A DNA stretch of 59,344 nt, taken from assembly GCA_002280725.1 (NCBI GenBank), contig NCEM01000024.1, positions 1 to 59,344 of the forward strand, written 5' to 3'. The notes below the pieces were generated by a model. The model did no database searches. It was not told the origin of the DNA and saw only the letters and a program-made list of their open reading frames with translations. Below, piece by piece: positions 37,036 through 46,416 of this stretch (positions are counted from its first letter, which is position 1; every line of letters starts with the position of its first letter). Origin of the DNA: Alphaproteobacteria bacterium 32-64-14. Lineage in GTDB: Bacteria > Pseudomonadota > Alphaproteobacteria > Caulobacterales > Hyphomonadaceae. A program made the translations under genes and the position numbers.

Positions 37036-37488
37036 ATGCGTTTCGTCATGCTGATGTATCCCGGTCCTGCCGCCGAGACCGAAGGAACCCCCGTTCCCGA
37101 TGGCCCTGAGGGCCAGCAACTCCTCACCGACATGATGGCCTTCAACCAGCGCATGGTGGATGCCGGCATCATGCTTGGCGGGGAGGGGCTAAAGCCCACG
37201 CGCCACGGGGCCCGCGTGAAATACCAGGGCAGCGGCAAGACGGCCGTGATCGACGGTCCCTTCACCGAAACCAAGGAAGTCCTTGGCGGCTACTGGATCA
37301 TCGAGTGCGCCTCGCTTCAGGAAGCCATCGCCTGGGCCCGCCAGGCGCCGTGCCCCGCCGGCGAGTTCATCGACATCCGCCCGGTCTGGACACCCGAGGA
37401 TTTCGGCCCCGAAGCCGCCGCCATCGAGCGTGAACAGATGGCGCAGATGGAGCAACAGGCCTCCGAAAGGGCGTCAAAGGGCGGCTGA
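37036..37488 (+). CDS. YCII-related (DGPF) domain protein
   Basis: 150 residues. The domain signature is MRFVMLMYPGP at the start and VIDGPFTETKEVLGGYWIIE (the DGPF motif) then AIAWARQAPCPAG and IDIRPVW. These small proteins form ferredoxin-like dimers; some regulate or modify sigma-factor pathways, but no ECF sigma gene is next to it here. The final 30 residues are a charged helix. Confidence 0.92.
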   Translation: MRFVMLMYPGPAAETEGTPVPDGPEGQQLLTDMMAFNQRMVDAGIMLGGEGLKPTRHGARVKYQGSGKTAVIDGPFTETKEVLGGYWIIECASLQEAIAWARQAPCPAGEFIDIRPVWTPEDFGPEAAAIEREQMAQMEQQASERASKGG

Positions 37489-37588
37489 TACGGTCCGATC
37501 GATCAAAATTCACCGATCGCCATTCACGAAAAAAAGCGGCCTGTCTGTCAGGGTTGAACGGTAGGAAACCGCCGGAAAGTCCGCCGCG

Positions 37589-38686
37589 ATGCGGGTCGAC
37601 AATGTTCATGCGAGCGAACTGTCAGCCGGCGATATCGCCGCCTGGCGCGCGCGCCTGTGCGCCGATCCGGAACTTTCCAGCCCCTATCTCACGCCCGAAT
37701 GGACGCAGCTCGTCGCCCGCCACAGGCCGGATGTGCGCGTCGCTGTCTGGCGTGACGAACACGGCGCGCCGCAGGGCTTCCTGCCGGCGCAGATGTCTGG
37801 CGGCCACGCGGCTATGCCGGTCGGCGGTCCGATCTGCGACTACCAGGCCTTCATCGGTCCGGTCGGCATTGATCTGTCTCACGGCGTGAAGGCGCTCGGC
37901 GCCGGGCGCATCGATCTCACGGCCGGCCTTGCCAACAACACGGTCGGCGACTGCCTGCTCGCCCACGATGTCGGCCACGTCGTTCGCTTCGCAGACGGCT
38001 GGCAGGGCTGGTGCGACCAGCGCGCCGCCGCCGGATCGAAAACGGTCGCCCGCGCCCGTAAGAAGCTCTCCAAGCTCACACGCGACAATGGTGGCGATGT
38101 CGCGATCGAAGCCTTCTCGCAAGACACGGACGCTTTTGAATCCCTGCTCCGCTGGAAGCGCCAGCAGATGCAGCGCACCGGCGTCACAGACATCTTCCAG
38201 CACGACTGGATCGACCGCGTCGTCCGCGACAGCTTCGCCACGCCCGCAGCTGACGCCAACTTCGGCGGCGCGATGTTCGTGCTCCGCGTGAAGGGCCAGC
38301 CCGCCGCCGTGCTGTACTGCCTCCGCGCGGGCAAGGCGCTGCACGCCTGGTTCGTGGCCTATGACGAGGCGTTGTCGGCGCATTCGCCGGGTCTCATCCT
38401 GTTTATTGAAGCGATCCGCGCATCCGCCGGCGCCGGCTACATCGAGATGGATCTCGGCCCCGGCGATTACCGCTTCAAGGAAAGCCTCGCCAACGCCGCC
38501 CGTCCTATCGGCTCAGGCTTCATCGGCCGCCCCGGCCTCTCCACCGCGTTCAAGGCCGCGCAGTTCCAGATGCGCGCGCTGGTCGAAAACCTGCCCGTGG
38601 GCCCCGTCCGCGACTGGCCCGCCAAGGCCATGCGCCGCCTCGATATTGCCCGTGGGCTGGCCGCTCCCGCGGACAAGGCCGCCTGA
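37589..38686 (+). CDS. GNAT/FemAB-like acyltransferase (BioF2/CelD type)
   Basis: 365 residues. The double-GNAT arrangement typical of this group is visible: SSPYLTPEWTQLVARHRPDV near the start, ARKKLSKLTRDNG, LLRWKRQQMQRTGVTDIF in the middle, LYCLRAGKALHAWFVAYDEA, and a C-terminal EMDLGPGDYRFKESLAN. Members transfer acyl or aminoacyl groups in surface-polysaccharide or envelope biosynthesis. Substrate unknown. Start ATG 37589. Confidence 0.85.
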   Translation: MRVDNVHASELSAGDIAAWRARLCADPELSSPYLTPEWTQLVARHRPDVRVAVWRDEHGAPQGFLPAQMSGGHAAMPVGGPICDYQAFIGPVGIDLSHGVKALGAGRIDLTAGLANNTVGDCLLAHDVGHVVRFADGWQGWCDQRAAAGSKTVARARKKLSKLTRDNGGDVAIEAFSQDTDAFESLLRWKRQQMQRTGVTDIFQHDWIDRVVRDSFATPAADANFGGAMFVLRVKGQPAAVLYCLRAGKALHAWFVAYDEALSAHSPGLILFIEAIRASAGAGYIEMDLGPGDYRFKESLANAARPIGSGFIGRPGLSTAFKAAQFQMRALVENLPVGPVRDWPAKAMRRLDIARGLAAPADKAA

Positions 38687-38768
38687 GCAATCTCCCGGCC
38701 CCCGGGCTTTCACCCCGCGCGATTACGGTATAGGGACGCCGCATCTTCAATCGCGAAAGGCAGCCGCC

Positions 38769-40010
38769 GTGACCGCTCAATCTGCAAAGCCCGACACCCC
38801 CAGTGCGCTCCCCGTGACACTGGCCGACATCGAGGCCGCGGCCATGGCGATCGAAGGCAAGGTCGAGCGCACCCCGCTCCGCTATTCACGCACGTTGAGC
38901 GAGATCACCGGCGCGCAGGTCTGGATCAAGTTCGAGAACCTGCAATTCACCGCCTCCTACAAGGAGCGCGGCGCGCTCAACAAACTTGCCTCGCTGTCGA
39001 ACGCAGAGAAGGCCGCCGGCGTCGTCGCCATGTCGGCCGGCAATCATGCGCAGGGCGTCGCCTATCACGCCTCGCGTCTTGGCATTCCCTCCACCATCGT
39101 CATGCCGAACGGCACGCCCTTCGTGAAGATCGAGCACACGCGCAACTTCGGCGCGAAGGTGATCATCCACGGTGAATCGCTCGCTGACGCCGATGCGCAT
39201 GCACGCGAGCTGGAGAAAAGCCAGGGCCTAACCTTTGTCCATCCGTTCGACGATCCGAAGATCATCGCCGGGCAGGGCACGGTGGGCCTCGAGATCATGC
39301 AGGATCTTGCCGACTTCGATGCCGTGGTCATCCCGGTCGGCGGCGGCGGTCTGTCCGCCGGCGTTGCAACCGCCATCAAGGCGCGCCGTCCGGCCGTGTC
39401 GATCTATGGCGTCGAGGCGGCGATGTACGCCTCCCTCGCAGCCGAACTGCGCGGCGAGGAGCCGAAGGTCGGCGGCGCCACCATCGCCGAAGGCATTGCC
39501 GTCAAGAAGGTCGGTCGCCTCACGCTCGAAATCCTGCGCAAGCTGATGGAGCAGGTCATCGTCGTGAACGAAGACACGCTCGAGCGCGCCGTCACCCTGT
39601 TCGCCACGGTCGAAAAGACGGTGGCCGAAGGCGCCGGCGCCGCCGGCCTCGCGGCCCTGCTGGAAGAGCCGCACCTGTTCCGCAACCGCAAGGTCGTGCT
39701 GGTGCTCACGGGCGGCAACATCGACACGCGGCTGCTTGCTTCCGTGCTCACGCGCTCGCTTGTCCGCGAAAAGCGGATCACGTCGGTGCGAATCATCGGC
39801 AACGATCAGCCGGGACTCCTTGCAAAGGTGAGCACCGTCATCGGCGACAATGGCGGCAACATCATCGAGGTGTTCCACAACCGGATGGCGCTGGATGTGC
39901 CTGCCAAGGGCGCCGAATTCGACATCACGATCGAGACCCGCGACGCCCGCCACACGCAGGAGATCATCGACGCGCTGAACCGGGCCGGATTCCCCCCCAG
40001 AACCAACTGA
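38769..40010 (+). CDS. ilvA: Threonine ammonia-lyase with ACT domain
   Basis: 413 residues. Converts threonine to 2-oxobutanoate, the first step of isoleucine synthesis or threonine catabolism. The PLP lysine is in TASYKERGALNKLA; the phosphate loop includes MSAGNHAQGVAYHA and VIPVGGGGLSAG. A C-terminal ACT regulatory domain is seen from about 330 (ITSVRIIGNDQPGLLAKVST, GGNIIEVFHNR). The length resembles the short TdcB/IlvA type with one ACT, so ilvA is tentative. The likely start is GTG 38769 after AAAGG; the frame is open further upstream within the previous gene. Confidence 0.92.
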   Translation: MTAQSAKPDTPSALPVTLADIEAAAMAIEGKVERTPLRYSRTLSEITGAQVWIKFENLQFTASYKERGALNKLASLSNAEKAAGVVAMSAGNHAQGVAYHASRLGIPSTIVMPNGTPFVKIEHTRNFGAKVIIHGESLADADAHARELEKSQGLTFVHPFDDPKIIAGQGTVGLEIMQDLADFDAVVIPVGGGGLSAGVATAIKARRPAVSIYGVEAAMYASLAAELRGEEPKVGGATIAEGIAVKKVGRLTLEILRKLMEQVIVVNEDTLERAVTLFATVEKTVAEGAGAAGLAALLEEPHLFRNRKVVLVLTGGNIDTRLLASVLTRSLVREKRITSVRIIGNDQPGLLAKVSTVIGDNGGNIIEVFHNRMALDVPAKGAEFDITIETRDARHTQEIIDALNRAGFPPRTN

Positions 40011-40151
40011 TGAACCAACGGATTCAGGTTGTTTTCCGGGGGAGGGGACGCGCAAAGGCGTTACTTTCAGGCCCCTCGCGCGGGGCCCGAAGCGATGCTA
40101 ACACCCCTGCGACATTCCCGGCGGGGAATCACAAGACAGAGGGATACGCGC

Positions 40152-41069
40152 ATGATCCGCATGGCTCTGGCTGCAATGGCCGCGCTGACGCTCGCCGCGT
40201 GCAACCGGCCGGCCATCGACGCTGCCGATCCGTGGGCAGTTCTCCATCCGTGGGATCATGGCCGTCCGGGGATCGAGAAGCTCGATACGGGCGTCGAATA
40301 CGTCGTCGTCCGCAAGGGTGATGGCAAGACGCCGGCCCCCAGCGTCCGCGACCGGGTCGAGGTGAAGTACGAAGGCCGTCTCGCCAAGGAAGGCATCATC
40401 TTCGACTCGTCCTACCAGCGCGGCGAGACCTCGGTCTTCCAGGTCAACGGCGTCATCCCCGGCTGGCGCGACGGCCTGCAGAAGATGCAGCCCGGCGACA
40501 TGTTCATGTTCTGGATCCCGTCCGCGCAGGGCTATGGCGAGCGTGGCGCCGGCATGCAGATCCCGCCGAACTCAGACCTGATGTTCCAGGTCGAACTCGT
40601 CCGCGTCCTGTCCGATCCGTGGCCGAAAGCCCTGCCGTGGCCGACGGATGCTTCCGACATTGTTCGCCTGCCGTCCGGCCTCGAATACCGCTCGGTTGAA
40701 TCCGGTCCCAGCGACGGCGCTTCGCCGTCCGACACGGATGTCGTGGTCGTCCACTTTGAAGGCCGCCTCGAAGATCCTGATTACCAAGTCGGCGACACGT
40801 TCGAAGAGAAGCTCGACTCGAGCCTCGTCGTCTCCACCTATGCCGAGGGCGAGCCCAAGCAATTCCTGGTGTCCGGCCTCACGCCGGGCTGGCGCGAAGC
40901 GGTCAAGCTGATGCGCCCGGGCGATCGCTGGATGGCGCGCATTCCCCCGCAGATCAACTATGGCGACGACAGCGCGGATCGCATCCCGCCGAACTCGACA
41001 GTGATCTACGAGATCGAGTTGCTCGCCTTCGGTCCGCCGCAGCCGGACAGCCTGCCGCCGGCGCCGTAG
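40152..41069 (+). CDS. Lipoprotein with two FKBP-type PPIase domains
   Basis: 305 residues. A lipoprotein signal ends LTLAAC. Two FKBP domains follow. The first has VEVKYEGRLAKEGIIFDSSY, VIPGWRDGLQKMQPGD and GYGERGAGMQIPPNSDLMF; the second has VVVHFEGRLEDPDY, LTPGWREAVKLMRPGD and NYGDDSADRIPPNSTVIYE. Each catalyses cis/trans isomerisation at prolines, here as a periplasmic folding factor. Tandem FKBPs are less common than single ones in this setting. ATG 40152 opens the signal peptide. Confidence 0.9.
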   Translation: MIRMALAAMAALTLAACNRPAIDAADPWAVLHPWDHGRPGIEKLDTGVEYVVVRKGDGKTPAPSVRDRVEVKYEGRLAKEGIIFDSSYQRGETSVFQVNGVIPGWRDGLQKMQPGDMFMFWIPSAQGYGERGAGMQIPPNSDLMFQVELVRVLSDPWPKALPWPTDASDIVRLPSGLEYRSVESGPSDGASPSDTDVVVVHFEGRLEDPDYQVGDTFEEKLDSSLVVSTYAEGEPKQFLVSGLTPGWREAVKLMRPGDRWMARIPPQINYGDDSADRIPPNSTVIYEIELLAFGPPQPDSLPPAP

Positions 41070-41075
41070 GCCAGG

Positions 41076-41501
41076 CTACGTTGCAAACACGCCCATGCCG
41101 CGCCCCACGCCGGGGCGCAGGCTGAGGCGATGGCGCCAAGCCTCCACCGGGGGTGAAAGCCCGCTGGCGAACGCCACGCGCGGATACATCGCCATGTCGG
41201 CAATGGAGTAGGGGCCAAGGATATAGTCCTTGTCGCTCAGGGCGGCTCCCAGCTCATCCATCCCCGGCGGCGTCTTGATCAGCCATGGCTTCGCGGTATC
41301 CACATCCGGCGGCAGGAATTTTCCGGTCTGCCGCGCCAGCGCGACAAGAACGTTCGCCGCATCCGGCAGCCGCGCCTGCCCATAGATCAGGACCGGCACG
41401 GGCGCCCGCCGTTCATCGAGCTTGTAGCTGAGGAACATCTCCTCCAGCGCGATGCCGATCGCCTGCGTGTCCGGGCCGGTGCCAGCGTGAAAGTGGTACA
41501 T
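41076..41501 (-). CDS. Compact glutathione S-transferase-like protein
   Basis: 141 residues, much shorter than usual GSTs (200-230). The start HAGTGPDTQAIGIALEEMFL looks like a GST thioredoxin helix; TGKFLPPDV and YILGPYSIADMAMYP are the conserved ends of the linker and C-domain. The central strand pair and part of the helical domain appear to be missing. It may be a reduced, still functional version or a degraded gene. Confidence 0.7.
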   Translation of the reverse strand: MYHFHAGTGPDTQAIGIALEEMFLSYKLDERRAPVPVLIYGQARLPDAANVLVALARQTGKFLPPDVDTAKPWLIKTPPGMDELGAALSDKDYILGPYSIADMAMYPRVAFASGLSPPVEAWRHRLSLRPGVGRGMGVFAT

Positions 41502-41551
41502 GGCCCCCGCTTAAGCCTTGCGCCGTAAATGTCTATCGCTAGCCTCGGCCC

Positions 41552-42712
41552 ATGACATCTCTCCCCCGCGTCCGCGAACTCCTTCACCGCCTCTGCGCGT
41601 TCGACACCACCTCGCGCGACAGCAACCTGCCGCTGATCGAATGGGTCGAGGATTTCCTCCGCCCCCTCGGCGCTCATCTCGTGCGCGTGCCCAGCGAGGA
41701 TGGAAAAAAGTCCAACCTCTGGGCACGCCTCGGCCCCGACGCGCCCGGCGGCATCGTGCTCTCGGGCCATACCGACGTCGTGCCCATCGATGGCCAGCCC
41801 TGGGTCACTGATCCGTTCGACATGATCGAGACCGGCGGCAAATGGTTCGCGCGCGGCACGACCGACATGAAGGGCTTCATCGCCCTCTCGCTCGCCCACG
41901 CCGAGACGATCTCGAAACTGCCGCTGAAAAAGCCGGTCCACTTTGCTTTCTCCTATGACGAGGAAATCGGCTGCGCCGGCGTCGAGCCCATGATCGCCGA
42001 AATCGGCCGCCGTGGCGCCGCTCCCGCTGTCGTCTGGGTGGGCGAGCCGACGCTCTGGGGCGTGCTCTCGGCGCACAAAGGCATCCGTGACTACGAGATC
42101 CTGATCACCGGCAAGGCCGCCCATTCGTCCGACCCGCGCATGGGCGCATCCGCCATCCACGAGGCGATCGATCTTCTCGGCACGCTGCGCCGCATCGCGT
42201 GCGAGCAGGAAGACAACGCACCGAAGAACTCCGAATTCGATCCGTCCTGGACGACGATCACGGTCGGCGAGATCGGCGGCGGCACCGCCGCCAACATCCT
42301 CGCCCGCGAATGCCGCTTCGTGTTCGACGTGCGCACGGTGCCCGGCAACAACCCGGATGCAATGCTGCAGCCCCTCTTTGATCACGTCGCGCAAGTGCAC
42401 GAACGCCTGTCGAAGCTCGGCCCCGAATGCGGTGTCGAGGTGAAGCTCACGGCCGACGCGCCGCCGATGGAGCTTCAACGCGATAGCGCCGCCGAAGCGT
42501 TGATGCGCGCGCTCACAGGCGACAACGTCGTCCGCGTCGCAGCCTTCGCCACCGAAGCGGGTCAATTCCAGAAAGCCGGCTTTCCCGCCGTCATCTGCGG
42601 CCCCGGCTCAGTCGAGCAGGCCCACCAGCCCAACGAATTCGTCGCCGTGTCGGAGATCGAAAAAGGCTTGGCTGTCTTCTCGCGCTTCATCGACACGCTA
42701 CGCGCTGGATAG
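41552..42712 (+). CDS. argE: Acetylornithine deacetylase
   Basis: 386 residues, M20A metallopeptidase family. It removes the acetyl group from N-acetylornithine in arginine synthesis. Metal site motifs: VLSGHTDVVP, WFARGTTDMKGF, SYDEEIGCAG (catalytic Glu and ligand), VGEPT and a C-terminal FATEAGQFQKAGFPAVICGP with the final His in EQAHQPNEFV. Closest family features fit ArgE rather than succinyl-diaminopimelate desuccinylase. Confidence 0.9.
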   Translation: MTSLPRVRELLHRLCAFDTTSRDSNLPLIEWVEDFLRPLGAHLVRVPSEDGKKSNLWARLGPDAPGGIVLSGHTDVVPIDGQPWVTDPFDMIETGGKWFARGTTDMKGFIALSLAHAETISKLPLKKPVHFAFSYDEEIGCAGVEPMIAEIGRRGAAPAVVWVGEPTLWGVLSAHKGIRDYEILITGKAAHSSDPRMGASAIHEAIDLLGTLRRIACEQEDNAPKNSEFDPSWTTITVGEIGGGTAANILARECRFVFDVRTVPGNNPDAMLQPLFDHVAQVHERLSKLGPECGVEVKLTADAPPMELQRDSAAEALMRALTGDNVVRVAAFATEAGQFQKAGFPAVICGPGSVEQAHQPNEFVAVSEIEKGLAVFSRFIDTLRAG

Positions 42713-42731
42713 GGCGCTCAGGCTGTCAGCC

Positions 42732-43589
<858 letters not shown>

Positions 43590-43627
43590 CTTCTGGCTAC
43601 CCCGTCTGGAATGATCGTTACGGTAAA

Positions 43628-43714
43628 CGGCAATAGGGAGTAGGCAATAGGCAGTAGGGAAGGGGAATCCTACTCCCGACTGCCCATTCCCTGTTCCCCG
43701 CCGCCTTAAGGCGG
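43628..43714. repeat. Intergenic low-complexity palindromic repeat plus CCGCCTTAAGGCGG
   Basis: GGCAATAGGGAGTAGGCAAT and the following GCAGTAGGG carry tandem-like AGTAGG/CAATAGG words, and the other half, CTACTCCCGACTGCCC, is largely their reverse complement. It ends in the perfect 14-base palindrome CCGCCTTAAGGCGG (43701-43714). It lies between divergent moxR and flbT and looks like a dispersed chromosomal intergenic repeat. Confidence 0.55.
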
Positions 43715-43814
43715 CACAAGCAAAACTTAAGGAACGGCCGCTAGACCGGCTGTTCGGCCACGTCCAGACTCCCGGTATGAATCCGGGGGTTGGATGCCCG
43801 GCCGGGAGGATTGG

Positions 43815-44240
43815 ATGCCGCTCAAACTCTCGCTCAAGCCGGGCGAACGCTTCGTGGTCAACGGAGCGGTGCTGCAGAACGGAGACCGCCGCGCGGTCCT
43901 GTTGCTGCAGAACAAGGCATCGATCCTGCGGGAAAAGGACATCATCCAGCCGGAAGAGGCGAACACGCCCGCCAAGCGGATCTATTTCCCGATCATGATG
44001 ATGTATCTGGACCCCGGCGGGGCGAACCAGTTCTACGACGAATTCGTGCTGCGCCTGAACGAGTTCATGGGCGCCATCCGTTCCACGGAAGTCCTCAAGG
44101 AGTGCGTCTCGCTCTCCCGCGAGGTCATGGCCGCCGACTATTACAAGGCGCTGACACGGTGCCGGAAGCTTCTCACCTACGAACAGGGATTACTGGGTAA
44201 TGTCGATCCAGGCGTATCAGAACGCGGCGAAGAAGACTGA
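43815..44240 (+). CDS. flbT: Flagellar biosynthesis repressor FlbT
   Basis: 141 residues. FlbT in Caulobacter binds flagellin mRNA and restrains its translation until the hook is complete. Family motifs: MPLKLSLKPGERFVVNGAVL, LLLQNKASILREKDI and PAKRIYFPIMMMYLDPG. ATG 43815 with GGGAGGA is better than the upstream in-frame ATG 43794. It overlaps flaF by 41 bases, so the two are surely co-translated. Confidence 0.95.
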   Translation: MPLKLSLKPGERFVVNGAVLQNGDRRAVLLLQNKASILREKDIIQPEEANTPAKRIYFPIMMMYLDPGGANQFYDEFVLRLNEFMGAIRSTEVLKECVSLSREVMAADYYKALTRCRKLLTYEQGLLGNVDPGVSERGEED

Positions 44241-44574
44241 AGGCCCACGTCAGACCGAGTATCGCGCCTTTGCGCTGGCTACTCGCAACCTGATCGACGC
44301 CTCCGGCCTGCCGGATACAGAGGTCGGCCGCCGGGCCGAGGCTCTCGCGGTCAACCGCCGCCTGTGGTCGCTGCTCGCGTCCGATTGCGCCGCAGACGGC
44401 AACTCCCTTCCGCAGGGTCTGCGCGCCCAGATCATCTCCCTGTCGCTGTTCGTGGATCGCCATTCCAGCGCCGTGATGCGCGATGGCGCCGCCTTCGACG
44501 TGCTGATCGATATCAACCGCACGATCATGCAGGGCCTCTCCCCGCAACAGCAGGCCGCCGCCGTTCCGGCCTGA
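44200..44574 (+). CDS. flaF: Flagellar regulator FlaF
   Basis: 124 residues. FlaF works with FlbT to allow flagellin production and export. The signature is MSIQAYQNAAKKTEGPRQTE, YRAFALATRNLI, NRRLWSLLASDCAADGNSLP and SLSLFVDRHS. It begins inside flbT in a different frame. The flagellin genes follow after a 301-base gap. Confidence 0.94.
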   Translation: MSIQAYQNAAKKTEGPRQTEYRAFALATRNLIDASGLPDTEVGRRAEALAVNRRLWSLLASDCAADGNSLPQGLRAQIISLSLFVDRHSSAVMRDGAAFDVLIDINRTIMQGLSPQQQAAAVPA

Positions 44575-44875
44575 TGCACGTGTCTGCCGTGCTGGCCTGA
44601 ATGTCCGGCCTCACGTTCCGGCCTCATGCCTCTTCACTGGGAAACTGAGCCGCTCGCTTGCGCGAAAGCGCCCGCACGGCGTCCGCAAGCGCTGCAATCG
44701 CGCCGCTAACCAGTGGTTTACCAACCTGTTTTGGTTAGTCTTTTGTCAGCACCTTTGATGCGCGCGCCAAACCACTGATTAAGACCTCTCGCGTAATGTG
44801 AAACAATGTTGGCGCAAAACGCGCCAGCGGCCGATCAAAATGATCGGTCTTCGACCCAGAACGGAGACGTGTGTC
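44575..44875. promoter_or_regulatory. Flagellin-1 promoter region
   Basis: No gene. It holds inverted repeats CAGTGGTTT (44711-44719) / AAACCACTG (44769-44777), and CTAACC/GGTTAG (44706-44738). A sigma-54-like spacing GG-N10-GC occurs at 44811-44824 (GGCGCAAAACGCGC), 52 bases before the ATG, but its -12 half is poor (GCGC rather than TTGC). Confidence 0.35.
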
Positions 44876-46087
44876 ATGCTCAGCGTGAACTCAAACTATG
44901 GCGCGTCCATCGCGCTGCAATCCCTCAACTCCACCAACAAAGAGCTGAACGAGATCCAGAACCGGATTTCGACCGGCTATAAAGTCGCCAACGCCCGTGA
45001 CAACGGCGCCGTCTATGCCATCGCCGAAGGTCAGCGCGCCCGCGTTTCGTCCGTCGCCGCTGTGAAAGACGGTATCGACCGCGCTTCCTCCACGGTCGAC
45101 GTCGCTCTCGCCGCCGGCAAGTCCGTTGGCGACATCCTCCAGAAGCTGAAGTCCAAAGCCGTCGCCGCCCAGGCCGACGATCTGACCTCCGACCAGCGCT
45201 CTGCCCTGCAAGCCGACTTCGCGAGCCTGCGTTCGCAGATCGACACCATTGCCAACGCGGCGCAGTTCAACGGCGCCAACCTGGCTCTGGGCACTGCTTC
45301 GCTCAACGTGCTGATCTCCGATCTCGGCGGTTCGGTTGCCGCGACCTCGGACGGCGTCCAGACGGCTGGCCTTGCGGCTCCGCTGTCGGGCTCGGCCCTC
45401 ATCACGGCCGCTGGCGATACCGCCGGCGACATCGCGACGGGTGACCTGGTGACGTTCGCGCTGACCGACTCGGTCAACAACGGCACGTTCACGATCGAAG
45501 TCGAACTCACCGCTGGCATGACGATCGACGACTTCGTCGAAGCCGTGAACGCGGGTTCGGGCGGCAAGATCTCGGCCTCGTATGACGACACGACGGGCGA
45601 GTTCACCTACCTGATCAACGACACCAACTTCGACGATCTGGCCATCACTTCCGATGGTACGGACGGCGCGAACATCGGTGACGGCGTCGCCACGGCGACG
45701 GTGTCCTCGGCCGGCTCCAATACCTTCGCGGTGACGGGTTCGGACTTCTCGCTGTCTGGCTCGATCCTGTCCTCGCTGGCCTCGACGAACATCTCGACGT
45801 CGACGGCTGCTGCGACGACAGCCTCGAACGCGATCGACACGGCGATCACGGGCCTCAACAACGCCCTGGCCACGATGGGCTCGCAAGCTGCCGCTCTGGA
45901 CATCCAGAACGACTTCCTCGGCACGCTTTCGGACGTCATCGAGCAAGGCATCGGCAACCTCGTCGACGCTGACCTCGCGAAGGAAAGCGCCCGCCTCCAG
46001 TCGCTGCAGATCAAGCAGCAGCTGGGCGCGCAGGCTCTCTCGATCGCCAACCAGGCGCCGTCGCTGATCCTGTCGTTCTTCCGCTAA
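44876..46087 (+). CDS. Flagellin, large
   Basis: 403 residues, against about 275 for typical Caulobacter flagellins. The N-terminal D0/D1 helix MLSVNSNYGASIALQSLNST and NRISTGYKVANARDNGA, plus the C-terminal NLVDADLAKESARLQSLQIK and the end SIANQAPSLILSFFR, are canonical. The extra roughly 125 residues lie between, Thr/Ser/Gly/Asp rich, and form a surface domain. ATG 44876 matches family starts. It is transcribed downstream of flbT-flaF, consistent with their control. Confidence 0.95.
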   Translation: MLSVNSNYGASIALQSLNSTNKELNEIQNRISTGYKVANARDNGAVYAIAEGQRARVSSVAAVKDGIDRASSTVDVALAAGKSVGDILQKLKSKAVAAQADDLTSDQRSALQADFASLRSQIDTIANAAQFNGANLALGTASLNVLISDLGGSVAATSDGVQTAGLAAPLSGSALITAAGDTAGDIATGDLVTFALTDSVNNGTFTIEVELTAGMTIDDFVEAVNAGSGGKISASYDDTTGEFTYLINDTNFDDLAITSDGTDGANIGDGVATATVSSAGSNTFAVTGSDFSLSGSILSSLASTNISTSTAAATTASNAIDTAITGLNNALATMGSQAAALDIQNDFLGTLSDVIEQGIGNLVDADLAKESARLQSLQIKQQLGAQALSIANQAPSLILSFFR

Positions 46088-46143
46088 CGGGCTCGCCAGG
46101 ACCGGTATCAACAACGGTCCGGCCAACCTGAAGCACTACTGAC

Positions 46144-46180
46144 GAGGGGCAGGGCTTTCGGGCTCTGCCCCTCTGTCATT
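46144..46180 (+). terminator. Terminator after flagellin 1
   Basis: Stem GAGGGGCAG (46144-46152) / CTGCCCCTC (46165-46173), followed by TGTCATTT. It sits 57 bases after the flagellin stop codon. The T-run is interrupted. Confidence 0.65.
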
Positions 46181-46341
46181 TCCGAGATGCCGCTTTTGCC
46201 TACCTCACGGCCGCCACTGGCCCGGCAAAACCTGCCGGCAGGTAAATTCGATTCAGCCGTTCGTCAGCAACTGATCGAATCCGTTAACCTTTCGCGCCCG
46301 CTAACACTGCGAAATCGCCCACGCTGTTAACCTTAACAGAC

Positions 46342-46357
46342 TGGCACGCGACTTGAA
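46342..46357 (+). promoter_or_regulatory. Sigma-54 promoter for flagellin 2
   Basis: TGGCACGCGACTTGAA matches the sigma-54 consensus TGGCAC-N5-TTGCW at all positions except the C of TTGC. Spacing of the two halves is correct and it lies 60 bases upstream of the flagellin start. Late flagellar genes of Caulobacterales are classically sigma-54 dependent, so this is likely real. Confidence 0.65.
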
Positions 46358-46416
46358 CTGCTCCTGGCTGTCCATGCCCGTATCGGCCGTGGACCAGTCT
46401 ACGCGGGAGCCCGGCC

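Noticed and set aside
46284..46337. TTAACC motifs upstream of flagellin 2 as CtrA boxes
   Set aside because: TTAACC occurs twice, but the spacing does not give TTAA-N7-TTAA; the sigma-54 site explains the promoter better.
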